A stretch of 64,000 nucleotides of DNA, taken from positions 36,057,860 to 36,121,859 of the forward strand of contig JABBOT010000003.1 in assembly GCA_016165875.1 (NCBI GenBank), given 5' to 3'. The DNA comes from Acanthopleura granulata (taxonomy: Eukaryota; Mollusca; Polyplacophora; Chitonida; Chitonidae). The notes below the pieces were generated by a model that was not told the DNA's origin, searched no databases, and saw only the letters and a program-made list of their open reading frames with translations. Shown piece by piece: positions 13,346 through 35,600 of this stretch. A program made the position numbers and the translations under genes. Numbering within the stretch: the first letter of the stretch is position 1; the number at the start of each line of letters is the position of its first letter.

Positions 13346-13975
13346 GTCCTGAAGAGAACTGATTTAAAACAAAATAATGGCATCGTATGGCACTTCACCA
13401 TTTAAGCTGGAAAAACATCACTGTGGGGAATAATGTGAAAACGTGACCACAATAAACATCCGAAGTGATCAGAATCAATTGCTCGGTGTTAAACGTCGGA
13501 TGATCCGAAAGTGGTTGACTCAGTGTGATGAAAGTGTCGCCTGCAAACAATTGTCTTGCTGAACTTTTCTCTCCAGAGAAAACTTTGATCGGAGATTTCC
13601 GACAAAATGTGGCGTAGAAACCTGCGCAGAATACAGAATCTTCACATCTATAACATCAGCTTTGGGTCTTTGTTTGAAACATAGATTACTTTGGATTCTA
13701 AACTCAGCATGTGGAAGTCACAAAATTCATTATAGCATGATGTTTTTTCCTTTTAATTTTGTGGTTTGGAGCTTTGCCTGGTGGAACCAAGCTTTGACAC
13801 GTCTCAAACTATGGTTCATGCTATCACATGTCTACGAAGTCCATCTGGCTCATTTAGAATATTACTGACAAACTCCATTTACAGCAGATATTCCGCGTTT
13901 TCCAAATCTGGGATATATATTGCACCACAACAGTATAAAATAAAAGAAGTCAAATGTTGAAAAGGTAAGTGATTT

Positions 13976-14092
13976 ACTGATTTATAAGAATATTTCCCTT
14001 ATAGGACAGTGGCCATCATCATGGTTGGAGGAAACCGGCCAGAGCGCGTGGGAAACCCACGGTGACCCTCCACGTACGGCCAGAGAGGATTT
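13976..14092 (-). mobile_element. SINE family A, old fragment
   Basis: Degenerate reversed copy recognised by GGAGGAAACCGGCCAGAG and GGGAAACCCACG. Confidence 0.65.
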
Positions 14093-15568
14093 ATTGAGTA
14101 TTAAACATTTAACGGAATGTGCTCGATTATTTGTAGCTCCAAAAAGGCGGTCACACGGCCTCACAATCTCAGATCAGGTTTTCAGTACAGATAGAAGTTA
14201 TCTTTGAAAGAAATCTGAATCTGCCTAACGACAAACATCCTTACAGATTGAAACGAAATTCTTGCTTGAAGTTTGTGTGTCATCTGACTCACTACAGGTT
14301 ATGCAGACTTATCGAGAAACAGATTGACTGATGGACCTTTCCAAAATTAGGATTTGCTCCGTGATAGATGCTTTTATCTTCTATGAAGAGTAATTTAAAA
14401 CATTTCACTAGAATGCAGCGCCTTAAGAGGAAACAGTCACCCATTTTATCGACGGACTGAATGGTGTATTAAATTCTTCTGTACCACTGAGCATTCCTTT
14501 AGGAGCATTCAGTTCAGAACAAATGTCTGTGCCCATGCCATTTACAGAAATGTAAGTGCTCGATTTTCATTTTAGAATTTAGCATCTTTCAAAGAACGAG
14601 TCTCCTTTTTTCAATGATCTATTCGCTACGAAGAAAAATCTGCCTGGCGATCGAAAAGTCGATTTTCCGTTGAGCGCTTTTGGCTACCGCTTGATAATAG
14701 ATGGCTAATGTCTCTGAGTTATGGCGAGAGTTGTTGACTCAAACGATAATGGTATATTACATTTCATGAAGTTTGAGCACGCACGGAAACTTTACTTGCT
14801 AAAAGTTTACAACGCTGAGGCACATGCATGTTTCTCATCTGACATGTTAATGCTTCATTTTACGTATATCATTCAAGTTACTCGAGTAAACTCTCTAATT
14901 CCACATTCATAATCCTAGGTTTTCTAAAAAAGCATACACATATGACATCTTAAATCCATTTCATTTTCGGCCTAGTGATTTGTCCAAAAAGTTATGAAAA
15001 ATGTATTAGCAAATTAAACTCCATGAAAGTGGACTCATTCCACTTAGGAGACAAATTTCAACAAGCACTGATCGGCCAGAAATATCGTCCCTGCTGTTCT
15101 ATGAAACATAATGGAAAAATAAAGGATAGAATCATCTTTGTAATTTGACTTGCTACACGACGATGCTTTTCGTATTCCATTCTCCGGAGACCGAGCATCA
15201 CAACATATGTATCTTGTCTATAACACATTTAGAGTGAGGGACGTATTAATGAATGCATTATGGGATTGAACATAAGAAAGGTTACTTTTCAGTGAAATAT
15301 CTACCAAAACTACTTTCTCTATGTTGACCATTGTATTCCAGAATGACATAAATGTAAAGCAATGTATAATGTACACCAGGGCACCAGGCGAGCTGTTACT
15401 GCAAGGCAACAAGGTTTCAAAACCTGAGGAAATAAGCGCTCCTTCGGTTTTTGGAATACCGACGAAGAAACCGTATTCTTTGTCTTTACATAAATGTCGA
15501 AGTAACTATGCATTCCCTTAGTTTTTGGAACATTGCTTCACGAGTTAATGGTTCTCTTTTCTTTCTAG
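14093..15568. other. Upstream region of mapped TPH exons
   Basis: This should hold, or lead to, the TPH first exon and promoter, but neither could be recognised. The ORF at 15321-15521 ends in a stop with no donor. Confidence 0.4.
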
Positions 15569-26320
<10,752 letters not shown>

Positions 26321-26473
26321 ATTTGGTGATTCTCATGTATTGTCACACATTACTGAACAGCACATGCATAAAGCAAAATTTGATCAGCCATGTTATATCA
26401 TGACAAATTTCGAGCCGAATTGTTGGGATAATGTGTGCCTGATAATTAGTTATAAGCTGACGGTTAGGAAATT

Positions 26474-26479
26474 AATAAA
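26474..26479 (+). terminator. Candidate TPH polyadenylation signal
   Basis: An AATAAA hexamer lies about 150 bases after the TPH stop codon, the first one downstream. The cleavage site is not determinable from sequence. Confidence 0.45.
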
Positions 26480-27046
26480 TTTAGATTAAAGATACGAATT
26501 GTGGGTATGAACATTAAAATGATATCCAAATTAAAACAGTTCAACCGCTTAAGTCATTTTTCATTGCTCAAATATTACCAGGAAGAGGTGTGCAGTAAAA
26601 AGTCGTTGGGATTTGATTCAAACATTATTAATTCTTATATGGAAGCATTTGAGTTTTTATTTTCTGTTTTCCTATCATGTATAAAATACAAAACACTCAA
26701 GCCTTATTCCTAGTCAGCCCATTTTTAAGCAATTTTATTATTTATGAATTCCAAAACGCATATTAAATTACACTAGGGACAATATATGTGATTAATATGC
26801 GCTGGAAAACATATTTAATATACATACACCGTTTTCTGTTGGAAAGGTGCTTCATTTCTTAAAAATTACACCATGTTGTGGCCAACACAATTTCAATTGT
26901 ACAAAGTTTTGTCTGATTTCGTGTACATATAGCGCCTTTTTTTTAACTTACGCAATGTCACCCGAGTGATTTGGTTGTTGCATAGCAAAGTAGTTATTTA
27001 TATCACCACGCGTTGTAAGATGTCACTCGTTGCGTGAGCTGTTGAA
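26480..27046. other. Gene-free stretch after TPH
   Basis: AT-rich 3' flank. Only short ORFs, nothing recognised. Confidence 0.5.
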
Positions 27047-27094
27047 GAGTATTATATACAGAAGAAGCACGTTAGTTGAAGGTTCACCCCTGTC

Positions 27095-27148
<54 letters not shown>

Positions 27149-27280
27149 CGAGTATTAAGTGCAGAGGATGCCACTTGGTTGTTGAAAGTTAATTTGTGTC
27201 ATGAATGTATATATATTTGAGAGAATAAATCAAAAGGAGTATTACCTGCAGAAGATGCCATGTTTGTGTTAAAACTACAT
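27047..27280 (+). repeat. Degenerate tandem repeat around a (TA)n microsatellite
   Basis: GAGTATTA..TGCAGAAGATGCCA-like segments recur near 27047, 27149 and 27237, each followed by a TTG.TGAA..TTAA stretch. A pure (TA)n run of about 48 bases (27098-27145) sits in the first unit. Confidence 0.6.
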
Positions 27281-28135
27281 TTAATTAACACAATATAAGT
27301 GTTGTTGCACACTGTAGAAGGAGAACATACTGTACTCCTTGAAAGTGTGATATTTACCAGTTTAAAAAATGCTCATTTTGTCATTGATTAAGAGTGCAAA
27401 GTTCTCATTAACATCAACCTCACATTGGAGATCGGGAACCCACAAGTAAAGACGTGAGGTTGTATGCAGTTTTTTTCGGGTTATCTCACAACAAGGATGC
27501 GAATTGCATCGACTTATTTCTCTGATCCACAGTATTATTCACCGTAAAATGCCTTCTGACAGGAGAAGCATTATTTCTGTTGCCGTCTTCAAATTTCTCA
27601 ATCTGATCTTGCGTGTGTGTCTTATGCCACATGTGGTATTTCCTACTTTACCATGCCTTTTACTCAGTATGCTAGAAAACTAACCGGTAAGAAGGGCTTA
27701 AGCTTCTCGTTCGTGGTTTTTACTGGCACCACTGGTCTCCAATGCCCTGTAGATGTACACTATTACGCAACGAACTACTGATAATGTACACAGTTTACAA
27801 TAGTAGATTTTGAATTTAGTATACACATTAACGCGGAAAATAAAGTAACTACTGTTCCATTAATGAAGATTTTAATATTTTAGCTGTTAAAATAATTGTG
27901 GAAATGAGGGCGTAAGACATCTATGGTTCATTATTGTTTGATGTACAGTGGCGAATCGTTTTCTCGTTGTGCTACTATAACCAAATTATAATAATAAAAG
28001 TTTTATATTCAAAAGTTACTGGCGTTGGAAAAATATTATCTGTGTCGCTTTTCTGTTAGCTCTGCTCTTGGGTCATAGCTTGCGGGTCAGGTTGTTCCCC
28101 CTGTTTGATTTTTTGTTTATTCATGACCGTTTATG
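27281..28135. other. Gene-free stretch
   Basis: AT-rich intergenic DNA between the (TA)n repeat and a SINE fragment. Nothing recognised. Confidence 0.5.
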
Positions 28136-28236
28136 GATATCTGCCCGCGATTTCCTCCAGCATAATGCTGGCCGCCGTCGTATAAGTGAAATATTCTTGA
28201 GTATGGCGTAAAACACCAATCAAATAAATAAATAAA
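28136..28236 (+). mobile_element. SINE family A, 3' fragment
   Basis: Only the last ~100 bases: GCTGGCCGCCGTCGTATAAG, AATATTCTTGAGTATGGCG and (AAAT)n. Confidence 0.85.
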
Positions 28237-28512
28237 TATATAATCAGCGTTATCTCTCCTGAGCGTGAAAACAAAAATATTACATACATGTAATTCAGTG
28301 GGTTTTAAAGAGACATGGTCGCCCACAATTTCGATTTTTAAACAAATTCTGATTTCGACGTCTTAGCGAAGTTTTGAAGTTCGTTCATAAAATAAATCAG
28401 CGGCCTTGAAATTACAAATATTCATTGAGTATATAGCTTTTACGAGCCCGGAGAAGTCTTAATTAGAATTCAACACAAAGAGAGGAGACCATTTTTCGTT
28501 TTTGATTTATGT

Positions 28513-29254
28513 TCAGCCGAAAGGACCCTTTTTCCCCAAGTCCCTTGCGGCCATTAGTGGATCTCGGGAAATGCATCATGAAGAGAAAGCGCTTCCACTC
28601 TCAGCGATAACTCTCTGGACAAGGCCCTCAGTGAATGGAGAAAGTGCCAAAAGTGCCGGCCGACTCACCAAAAACTGTCACCGCACCTGGGTTGCCCCCA
28701 AAGGCTGCAATGTTGACACGAACCCATTCTAGCGCCATTGTCTGATCCCACAGACCGAAATTTCCGATAGCATTGTTGTCCATTGTGCCCAAAAACCTCA
28801 ACGCGCAGAGTCTGTAATTGGTGTTCACAACATTCATTCCTTAGTGCTAGTATGGTCCACGGATAGTCTTGCCCAGCACCTGCGCTAAATGCACCACTGT
28901 GCACCCACACCATAGCGGTTTTAGGTGACGTCATGGACGATTTCAGGGGCGTGTATATGTTCAGATACAAACAATCTTCGTCTATTTTCTCTTTGGGGTT
29001 TATAAGTGGATTGCTTACCACCGACTGCCGACACCGTGGCCGGAAGTATGTGGCATTGTACGCACCGGGCATGCGTGTTTTCCACACAGGTTTCGGGGAG
29101 CGACGCTCTCCAGCAGGCGAGTCAGTGAAAGGGATGCCCACAAACTGATAAGTGCCAACATACCCTCAATAATCCAGGAACGAGTGTGTACAATTTTCGC
29201 TTGTCCACGTAGCAGCAAGGCAGGTACAATGGTAATGAATAGGAGCCGCTCCAT
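28513..29254 (-). pseudogene. Carboxylesterase/cholinesterase-like pseudogene, truncated and frameshifted
   Basis: This is the N-terminal part of a type-B carboxylesterase (alpha/beta-hydrolase) without introns. On the minus strand it reads: a start with a signal-peptide-like stretch (MERLLFITIVPALLL); [74 protein letters not shown]; the nucleophile elbow GESAG; then VIAESGSAF and ARDLG. These blocks fall in three frames. Frame breaks lie near 29160, 28840 and 28630, and a stop follows SGSAFSS. The homology ends about 240 residues in, so the catalytic Glu and His regions are missing. Gly is replaced by Ser in the oxyanion-hole HGG motif. A retrocopy or a cut-off first exon could explain the absence of introns. 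No poly(A) tail is seen at the broken end. Confidence 0.85.
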
Positions 29255-29399
29255 TATTTTATCCTTGGCCTGAAGACAAATTTCATCTGTTAAGGAAACA
29301 TGGATTATTGGCCAAAAATGTGTTGTATATGCCATAGTGATGAAAGTTTGGGGACAGATATTTTTACAGTTGAAGTTGACAAATTTACTACATGCCCAT

Positions 29400-29806
29400 G
29401 AACAGTAAGGAAAATCAATGCACTATCACAACACCACGACAAGATAATCCACACAGTGACACTGTCGTGACACTACGACAAGATAATCCACACAGTCTAC
29501 ACAGAGGGCCACGTTATCATGACACCGGAGACAACTCAAAGAGTCACGACACGATGGAAAACATTATCTGCATAATCATATAATCATGACCCCCAGTCAC
29601 ACTATCAGGACACAGAGGTAAGCCAACATACACAGTCACACCATCTTGATGTTAGGACATGACAGATTACACAGTCAGGTTATTATGGTATTAGAACAAG
29701 CCAGCACACACAGTCACGTTATCATGGTATCAAGACAAGGCAGCATACCGTGTAACACTATCATGATATTAGGACAGCCCAACAAAACCAGTCACACTTT
29801 GATGAT
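29400..29806 (+). repeat. Diverged ~39-45-bp minisatellite, left part
   Basis: Repeated motifs such as CACAGTCACACTATCATGA, TTAGGACA and AACCCAACA recur at irregular spacing. This is the older flank of the array continued after the SINE. Confidence 0.7.
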
Positions 29807-30046
29807 GTTAGCGCGCTAGCGCAGCGCAGTAACCCGAAGCCTCCCACCAATGCGGTCGCTGTGAGTTTAAGTCCAGCTCATACTGGCTTCCTCTCCGGCC
29901 GAACGTGGGAAGGTCCGCCAGCAGCGGATGGTCTTGGGTTTTCCCCGGGCTATACCCGGTTTCCTCCCACCATAATGTTGGCCGCCGTCGTATAAGTGAA
30001 ATATTCTTGAGTACGGCGTAAAAGCAGCAATCAAATAAATAAATCA
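29807..30046 (+). mobile_element. SINE family A inserted in a minisatellite
   Basis: Starts inside the tRNA head at GTTAGCGCGCTAGC, then body and tail with (AAAT)n. Minisatellite units lie on both sides. The left junction shares GTTAG between array and SINE. Confidence 0.9.
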
Positions 30047-30047
30047 A

Positions 30048-30225
30048 ATCATGATATTAGGACAACCCAACATGCCCAGTCACACTATCATGATATTAGG
30101 ACAACCCAACATGCCCAGTCACACTATCATGATATTAGGACAACCCAACATGCCCAGTCACACTATCATGATATTAGGACAACCCAACATGCCCACTCAC
30201 ACTAGCATGATGTTAGGACATTGAA
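30048..30225 (+). repeat. 39-bp minisatellite, about 4.5 near-identical copies
   Basis: Units start ATCATGATATTAGGACAACC at 30048, then every 39 bases, nearly identical for four units, with a fifth decayed one. The homogeneity contrasts with the left part, suggesting recent local expansion. Confidence 0.92.
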
Positions 30226-30555
30226 ACACAGCGACAAGGGCAGTGCAAAACCAGTAGTCACCCAAGCGTGAACTCACACGGCTTTTGTGCACACACCTGT
30301 ATCTTCAGTCGGTGAATTAAATTCAAACTGGCCTTAAATGCCCAGCTGAGTTCTTTCAACAGACTGGGAGAATATGTAAAGTTATATTAAACATGACTGA
30401 TTAGTTTTAGAGTGTTTTAATAACTCGATGTTACACAGTAAGACTTGATTGGTGATCATAAGGACCGGTGTTCATGGCAGTGTCGGTATCGGTGTGTAGT
30501 TAAGCTTCTTTGTTACCCCTGGGTGGGATGTGTGAAATGTACATTTGATTATTTG

Positions 30556-30663
30556 ACTGATTTATTTATTACGGCCAACATTATGGTGGGAGAAAACGGA
30601 ACAGAGCCCGATGGAAACCCGTGCACGACCATCCGCAGGCTGCTGGCAGACTTCCTCGCGTAT
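30556..30663 (-). mobile_element. SINE family A, headless fragment
   Basis: Reversed body from GGCCAACATTATGGTGGGAG to GCTGGCAGACTTCC. It lacks both the tail end and the head. Confidence 0.78.
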
Positions 30664-31460
30664 GCACATTTCTTGCTGTGTAAATATTGCTGATATTGTA
30701 AACATAGCTCGCTGTCCTCACGTCAGATATACATGTAATGGGCTCGGTTACATTTCTTTGTTTATCGATCTGTTAACAGACTGTTACCCTCATCTTCTGC
30801 CACATGTCCGGCGGGCATAGCGATGTTGTCGATTACATGTATCCGTCTAACGTTTGTCCGTGAGCATTTCTTATCAGCCCAACACAGCCAACAGTTTTTA
30901 CGGAAATGTGGTGAAACGGAATACACTCAAGCGCTAACTGAGTCTTTCACATACTGCGCAAATAGCTACCCCAAATGTGGTAAACTGACGGCTGTGTGGC
31001 ACTGTCGTCACTGCTCTAGTTTTACTCCGCGTGCCTTTGTGAATGACCCAATGGTTTGATAGCAGACTTCGTCTCGCGAACATGCGTCTGTTATATTACG
31101 TGGCTTTTTGACGGTTTCACTCAACACTGGTACTGTACTACATATGCCACCAACCCTCTGTCTGTCTTTCTCTGTGACAAGTTTTATAGCCGGTACACAG
31201 CTCTACATGCGTGACAACAGTGACGTTGTGGTGCGGATGATATAAGACACAGGACAAGGAAAGCCTACTCTTAACACCGCCTTTCAACAAACACATTCAG
31301 AATGTCACAAGACTTAAACACCTGTCTTTCAACAAAAAAAAATTCTGACATCATGTTTCTGGTTTTCACCATGCACCTTAAAGTTCAAGGTTTAACTTAT
31401 CATCACTTTTAAGCATCACTTGTTAAAAATTTGGAGATTATAGTATCATATGTATATATG
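30664..31460. other. Gene-free stretch with one weak dispersed repeat
   Basis: The segment GCACTGTCGTCACTGCTCTA near 31002 recurs as CACGTGTCATCGCTGCTCTA near 56240, followed in both by GTTTTACTC. Otherwise nothing recognised. Confidence 0.4.
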
Positions 31461-31812
31461 TGTGTTTGGGTTTTACGTCGTATATACTCAACTATTTTTT
31501 AGTCATATGAGGAGGAATCCTTAAAATATAAATATTCTACGTCTCCGTGTGGCAGGGCGAGTCCATGCCGCCAAAGTGCTTCCTACACTGGAACATCATG
31601 CCGAAGACACCAGACATGACACCCTACTGAGTTGCCTTATACTGACACCGAGCCGATGAGTCCTGTTTCCTTGCTCTAATCTCTCAGTGTCGAGTGACAA
31701 GCGAGGCAGCAAGAAATATCTTTTTGTTTTGTTAAATCTTTGGTATGACCCGACCCGGGACACGCATCTCGGGACATCGAAGCGTTTGTACTAACCACCA
31801 GGCTTCCGAGTC
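31461..31812 (-). mobile_element. SINE family B, subfamily copy
   Basis: Reversed. The tail side is TGGGTTTTACGTCGTATATAC, the body GGCAGGGCGAGTCCATGCCG and TTATACTGACACCGAGCC, and the head side TGGTATGACCCGACCCGGG. The head differs from the 23.5-kb copy (minus strand CCTGGTGGTTAGTACAAACG). Confidence 0.78.
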
Positions 31813-31968
31813 ACTACAGTATTATAGTATAGGCCTGTATGCATGTGTTAGACATTTATGTTTAATACATAAAAATATATGTGTATTTATTAAACACGTT
31901 TTGTTTGACGTTTAATCGCCCATTAAACGCGTTGGGCGTTTGTCACTTTACAGCGTATTTACGTCGGA

Positions 31969-32043
31969 ATGACAGGGTATAAAAAAAACTGGTCTAGTTT
32001 CTGTATGGTTTTAACGATTTTGTTACTTATAAAACATACTGGG
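31969..32043 (+). other. Possible signal-peptide exon upstream of the Ig-like exons
   Basis: An ATG opens a short frame with a hydrophobic core (SFCMVLTILLLI) that looks like a secretion signal, about 170 bases before the first Ig-like exon. A donor-like GGG|GTAGTT ends it in phase 0, whereas the next exon needs two bases carried over. The join is therefore not supported as read. Confidence 0.25.
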
Positions 32044-32209
32044 GTAGTTTCGGTTTTCAGAGACTATGTTCTCTGCTTTGTTGTGAACAATGGCTTCTTC
32101 TACAGAAATCATGTAGCCCTCGTTGTATATGCTCTATGCTCAAATTCAGTAAAACGGCATTTGAATTGTCGACAACACGATTGGCACAATCTTCACATAC
32201 TGTTTTCAG

Positions 32210-32552
32210 TGTCTCCATCGCGCCACCAGGAGATGTTATCGCCGGGGGTCCATTTACCCTGGACTGTAGGATAACCAGAACACCGAATAGCAATGACAGC
32301 GTTTATTGGAAGTTTTTCTCCTTTCAATCCCGTCAGTAGCCGTGGGTCCTGTTATCACATCATAGATGGAAGAGGCGAATGTACGTCGTCTACACTAGTT
32401 CATCTGGACTTGCACGAGTATCCATACTTATCAGCTGGAATTGCACTGGGCTGTAAGCACGTCAAAGGCGAGGAGGTTTACGCAGTGAAAATAGAGAATC
32501 CAGTAGAAACCTACCGCCTGTCGAGATGGAAGTGTGAAATTGGCTCAGAATA
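32210..32552 (+). pseudogene. Ig-like domain exon with a frameshift
   Basis: After the acceptor TGTTTTCAG the frame reads VSIAPPGDVIAGGPFTLDC and then VYWKFFSF, the first Cys and core Trp of an immunoglobulin fold. It stops at TAG near 32337. The overlapping frame (+1) then reads CYHIIDGRGECTSSTLVHL and VYAVKIENPVETYRL up to 32552, as expected if one base was gained or lost near 32330. It could instead be an exon end plus unrelated sequence. The family within the Ig superfamily is not recognisable. Confidence 0.45.
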
Positions 32553-33599
32553 AGACGAGATTTATTTCGATGTCAAAGGTAAATATCTTCTTAATTGGCT
32601 AGATCGCTGTTTCCAGTAAGTATGACGGACATTTCTTCTCAACGGAGCGATTAAGTCCACGTTGCTACCGGAAAGCATTGCAGCCCTCGGCAGTCATATA
32701 CATTCACAACCCAACATTATGTTGGAGTTATTGCATGCGGGCCTTTGTCACATCCGAGATTTTATATCTGTTCTTAGCAGAGTTTTAAGTCGCAAACGTA
32801 GAAAACTAGATAATGTAATGTTGCACGATAATTATATATGACAAAAATCAACATATGTGGGTCTAAGCCTACTGTGTTTTCAGGGCGTGTTAAACAGAAC
32901 TTTTGATCGTCTTCTAGCAGCTTACCCTTTCTTGTTCCTAAAATCTGCATCGTTATAACCCTCAATCCGTCCTTCTGGCAGAAGACGTGGTGTGTGTAAG
33001 AGGAGTCAGAACGTGGCGTTGACAGGATGGACGGAACAGAAGACCAGAGTTATATTCAATGTTGTGTCAGCTTTTGGACCACGACATGTTGTTTAAGATA
33101 GGATAAAATCATGCCCGCAAACGATTGCTATTTTTTCACAATGCAGGCTGACTGAGACCCAGTTTTGAACAGAAGAATGTTCATATGCCAGTGTTTTGGA
33201 AAATACACTGCCATGGCGTTCTTTCTGAACTCTAAAAATCATGTTTTTTTAAAGAAAAAAAATACAGTCCAGAATCGCGTGAAAGGCATTTAAATCTGAC
33301 TTCACGATTGTCAAAAAATGAGTTTATTTTAAGGATTAAAGGTTAAATCTTGATTTAAAATCAGTCCTCCTGACCTTTTATAGTCAAGAATGCAAAAACA
33401 GATATTTAACGGCACTAGTTTAGACTTCTCAAGTGAGCATGGAAAGGCGAAATTTGAATGGAAAAAATATTGGTATTTATATTCCAGTAAACTGGCAAAA
33501 ATAAAGTCGCAACTTATTGGGACAGCTTATTTCTTAAGAACAGAAGTTTATAGCTGAAGCCAAATCATGTTAAATGACAAAGACAACTAAAAATATATT
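32553..33599. other. Gene-free stretch in the Ig region
   Basis: AT-rich, presumably intronic if the Ig exons belong to one gene. No exon seen. Confidence 0.4.
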
Positions 33600-35600
33600 C
33601 GATCTCTGTAACATCCATATTCACATACTAGAATATCGGTACTAATTTGGGGGACAATCCATTAGGAATGAACTTAAAACTATTAAAACATTATTGCATA
33701 TATATATATATATTTTTATCGGAACAAGTTAGAGCACGCCGTCTCGCTGAGTTATTGAGTGCGACATATGCAGAGTCGAATGTGGACAAATCATTTTAGT
33801 GTTTTTGGCGAGGAAATAAATCAAGAGATTCCTTAATCACAAAACTGTTTGAAATGTAACCTGTTTCAAAATGTAATCTTAAATCTATACCTGTACAGAA
33901 AAATTAGCCACCGTAAAATGCCAAGTAAAAGTATTTAGACTGGCAGTAAACAGGAAAATATTCTGGGTTCGAGCCTACTTCGGCTGACTTTATATAGAAT
34001 GTTTGAGTCGATCAGAGGAATCTGTTTTTAACCAAAAATCTCTGCCAGTGTATAGTCTTTTAACATCTAACTATTGCCTGTAAAGTTTCGTTATGTTTAC
34101 TGGGATATCAACAAATAAAACATTTTGTTTATACCAAAAGAAATGTAAATATATTAGAAAGTCGGTATAAAGAAAAGTAAAACTGGTACACTTATCGCAG
34201 TAATAAAGCAACACTCTAACTCCAATATGTTCTTTTAATTCTTTTCCGATGGAATGAATCAGAATAGTTATTATCGTATGATATATATTGTTGATACATT
34301 ACAGATGGACAGCTCCGGGCAGATTCCGGACAAAGGTGGGTACACAGTCAGCGTCACAGAAAGCAACACAGTGACATTTAACAGTGGTGAGTCCAATCCT
34401 GCTTCCGTCTTCAAATGGTATGCCACGTGCAAAATCAAGCGCCCTCTAACAGCAGCAAATGTATCAGCAATGCATGAGGAGGCCCCATCAAGGCTCTCGA
34501 ACCACACAGAACTATGCGATGAGATAGGTATCATTAGCTTAAACCATAATTTAAAACCAGACATTATTCCAGAGTGCATGAATAGATAATTTAATTTTCT
34601 CAAGGATATACCATCTAAAGGCGAATGTTTATGTGAATATAAGTTCTTGGGGACAGTCTAAGAGGGATTACCTTAAGACTGTTAAACCAGTATTACTTAC
34701 CTCAGTGCAGGTTAGGGGACGCCCCTTGCTGAGTGTTTGGGTTCGACGTATGCAGAGTCGAATGTCGACAAATCTATTTAGTTTGGTCAAAATTTGGCGT
34801 GGAAATAAATCAGTGGATAACATTTTTTATTTATTGGATTAAAGAGACAATTTCTGTAATGACAAAACAGATTGAAATGTATCCTATTTCAAAAATTGTA
34901 TATGATTGTGCAAACAAATTAGCCACTAAAATGCCCAATAAATGTATTTAATCTAGCAGTAAACTGGAAAATATTTTGGGTTTGAGTTAACTTCGGGTCA
35001 CTTCATAGAAATTCGTACAGACTGATTGGAAATATAGTTTTATCTCAGCTATCGTATGGTATTTTTAACCTTTAACTGTTGGCTGTAACATTTCATTATG
35101 TTTACTCTACGGTATCATCGAAGAAAACATTTTCTTGATCCAGAGATAAAGCTAAAAAGATTACAGTCCCTCGATAGCAAGAAAAGCAAAATCAGCACTC
35201 TTATCACGATAGTAATACTTACACAAAAGTATTGATCTAATTCTTTTCCAATGGAATAAATAAAAACAATTATTACCGTATGATATATACTGTTGATATA
35301 TTACAGTCGGGCCAGATACTGTACAGCTCACGGGAGATTTCGGTAAATCGGGAAACACTGTCACCGTTACAGAAAGCAGCACAGTGACATTTACATGTAC
35401 CAGTGGAGAGTCCCACCCTGCTGACGTGCTCTCCTGGAACAACAACGACAGGCCTATAGCACCAGCGGAGGTATCAGGTGTGAGCTTACAACGAGGGGCC
35501 CAAAGGCGGGTATCTGACCACACAGCTGAAGACAGTGACCTGACACATGAGCAGAAGGAAACTGCTAACTTAACACTACTTCTAGTTGGCAGTATGGTAA
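33600..35600 (+). repeat. Tandem duplication of about 1.0 kb, two units, carrying the Ig-like exons
   Basis: Intron and exon sequence recur with an offset of roughly 1.0 kb. The two acceptors sit at 34304 and 35306. The pre-acceptor sequence around CGTATGATATATA is shared, and the motif ATGCAGAGTCGAATGT occurs near 33770 and 34750. Units are about 33.6-34.6 kb and 34.6-35.6 kb, clearly diverged, with small indels. Confidence 0.7.
34305..34532 (+). pseudogene. Degenerate copy of an Ig-like exon
   Basis: The segment follows acceptor TTGATACATTACAG and reads YTVSVTESNTVTF, SGESNPASVFKWY and RLSNHTE. It parallels the better copy at 35307. Relative to that copy it lacks about 12 bases at the start, then shifts frame. 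It has also lost six bases that include the Ig cysteine codon (TFNSGES versus TFTCTSGES). It is unlikely to encode a folding Ig domain. Confidence 0.6.

Noticed and set aside
15321..15521. ORF just upstream of the first mapped TPH exon as the TPH N-terminus
   Set aside because: It ends in a stop codon with no usable donor in a matching phase and shows no resemblance to TPH N-termini.
29400..30225. Regularly spaced ~39-bp repeats that look like a CRISPR array
   Set aside because: The repeats are contiguous with no unique spacers, decay gradually, contain a SINE and lie in a eukaryotic genome. This is a minisatellite.
34271..34603. Minus-strand 110-codon ORF
   Set aside because: It is the antisense shadow of the duplicated Ig-like exon, which has the splice signal and homology on the plus strand.
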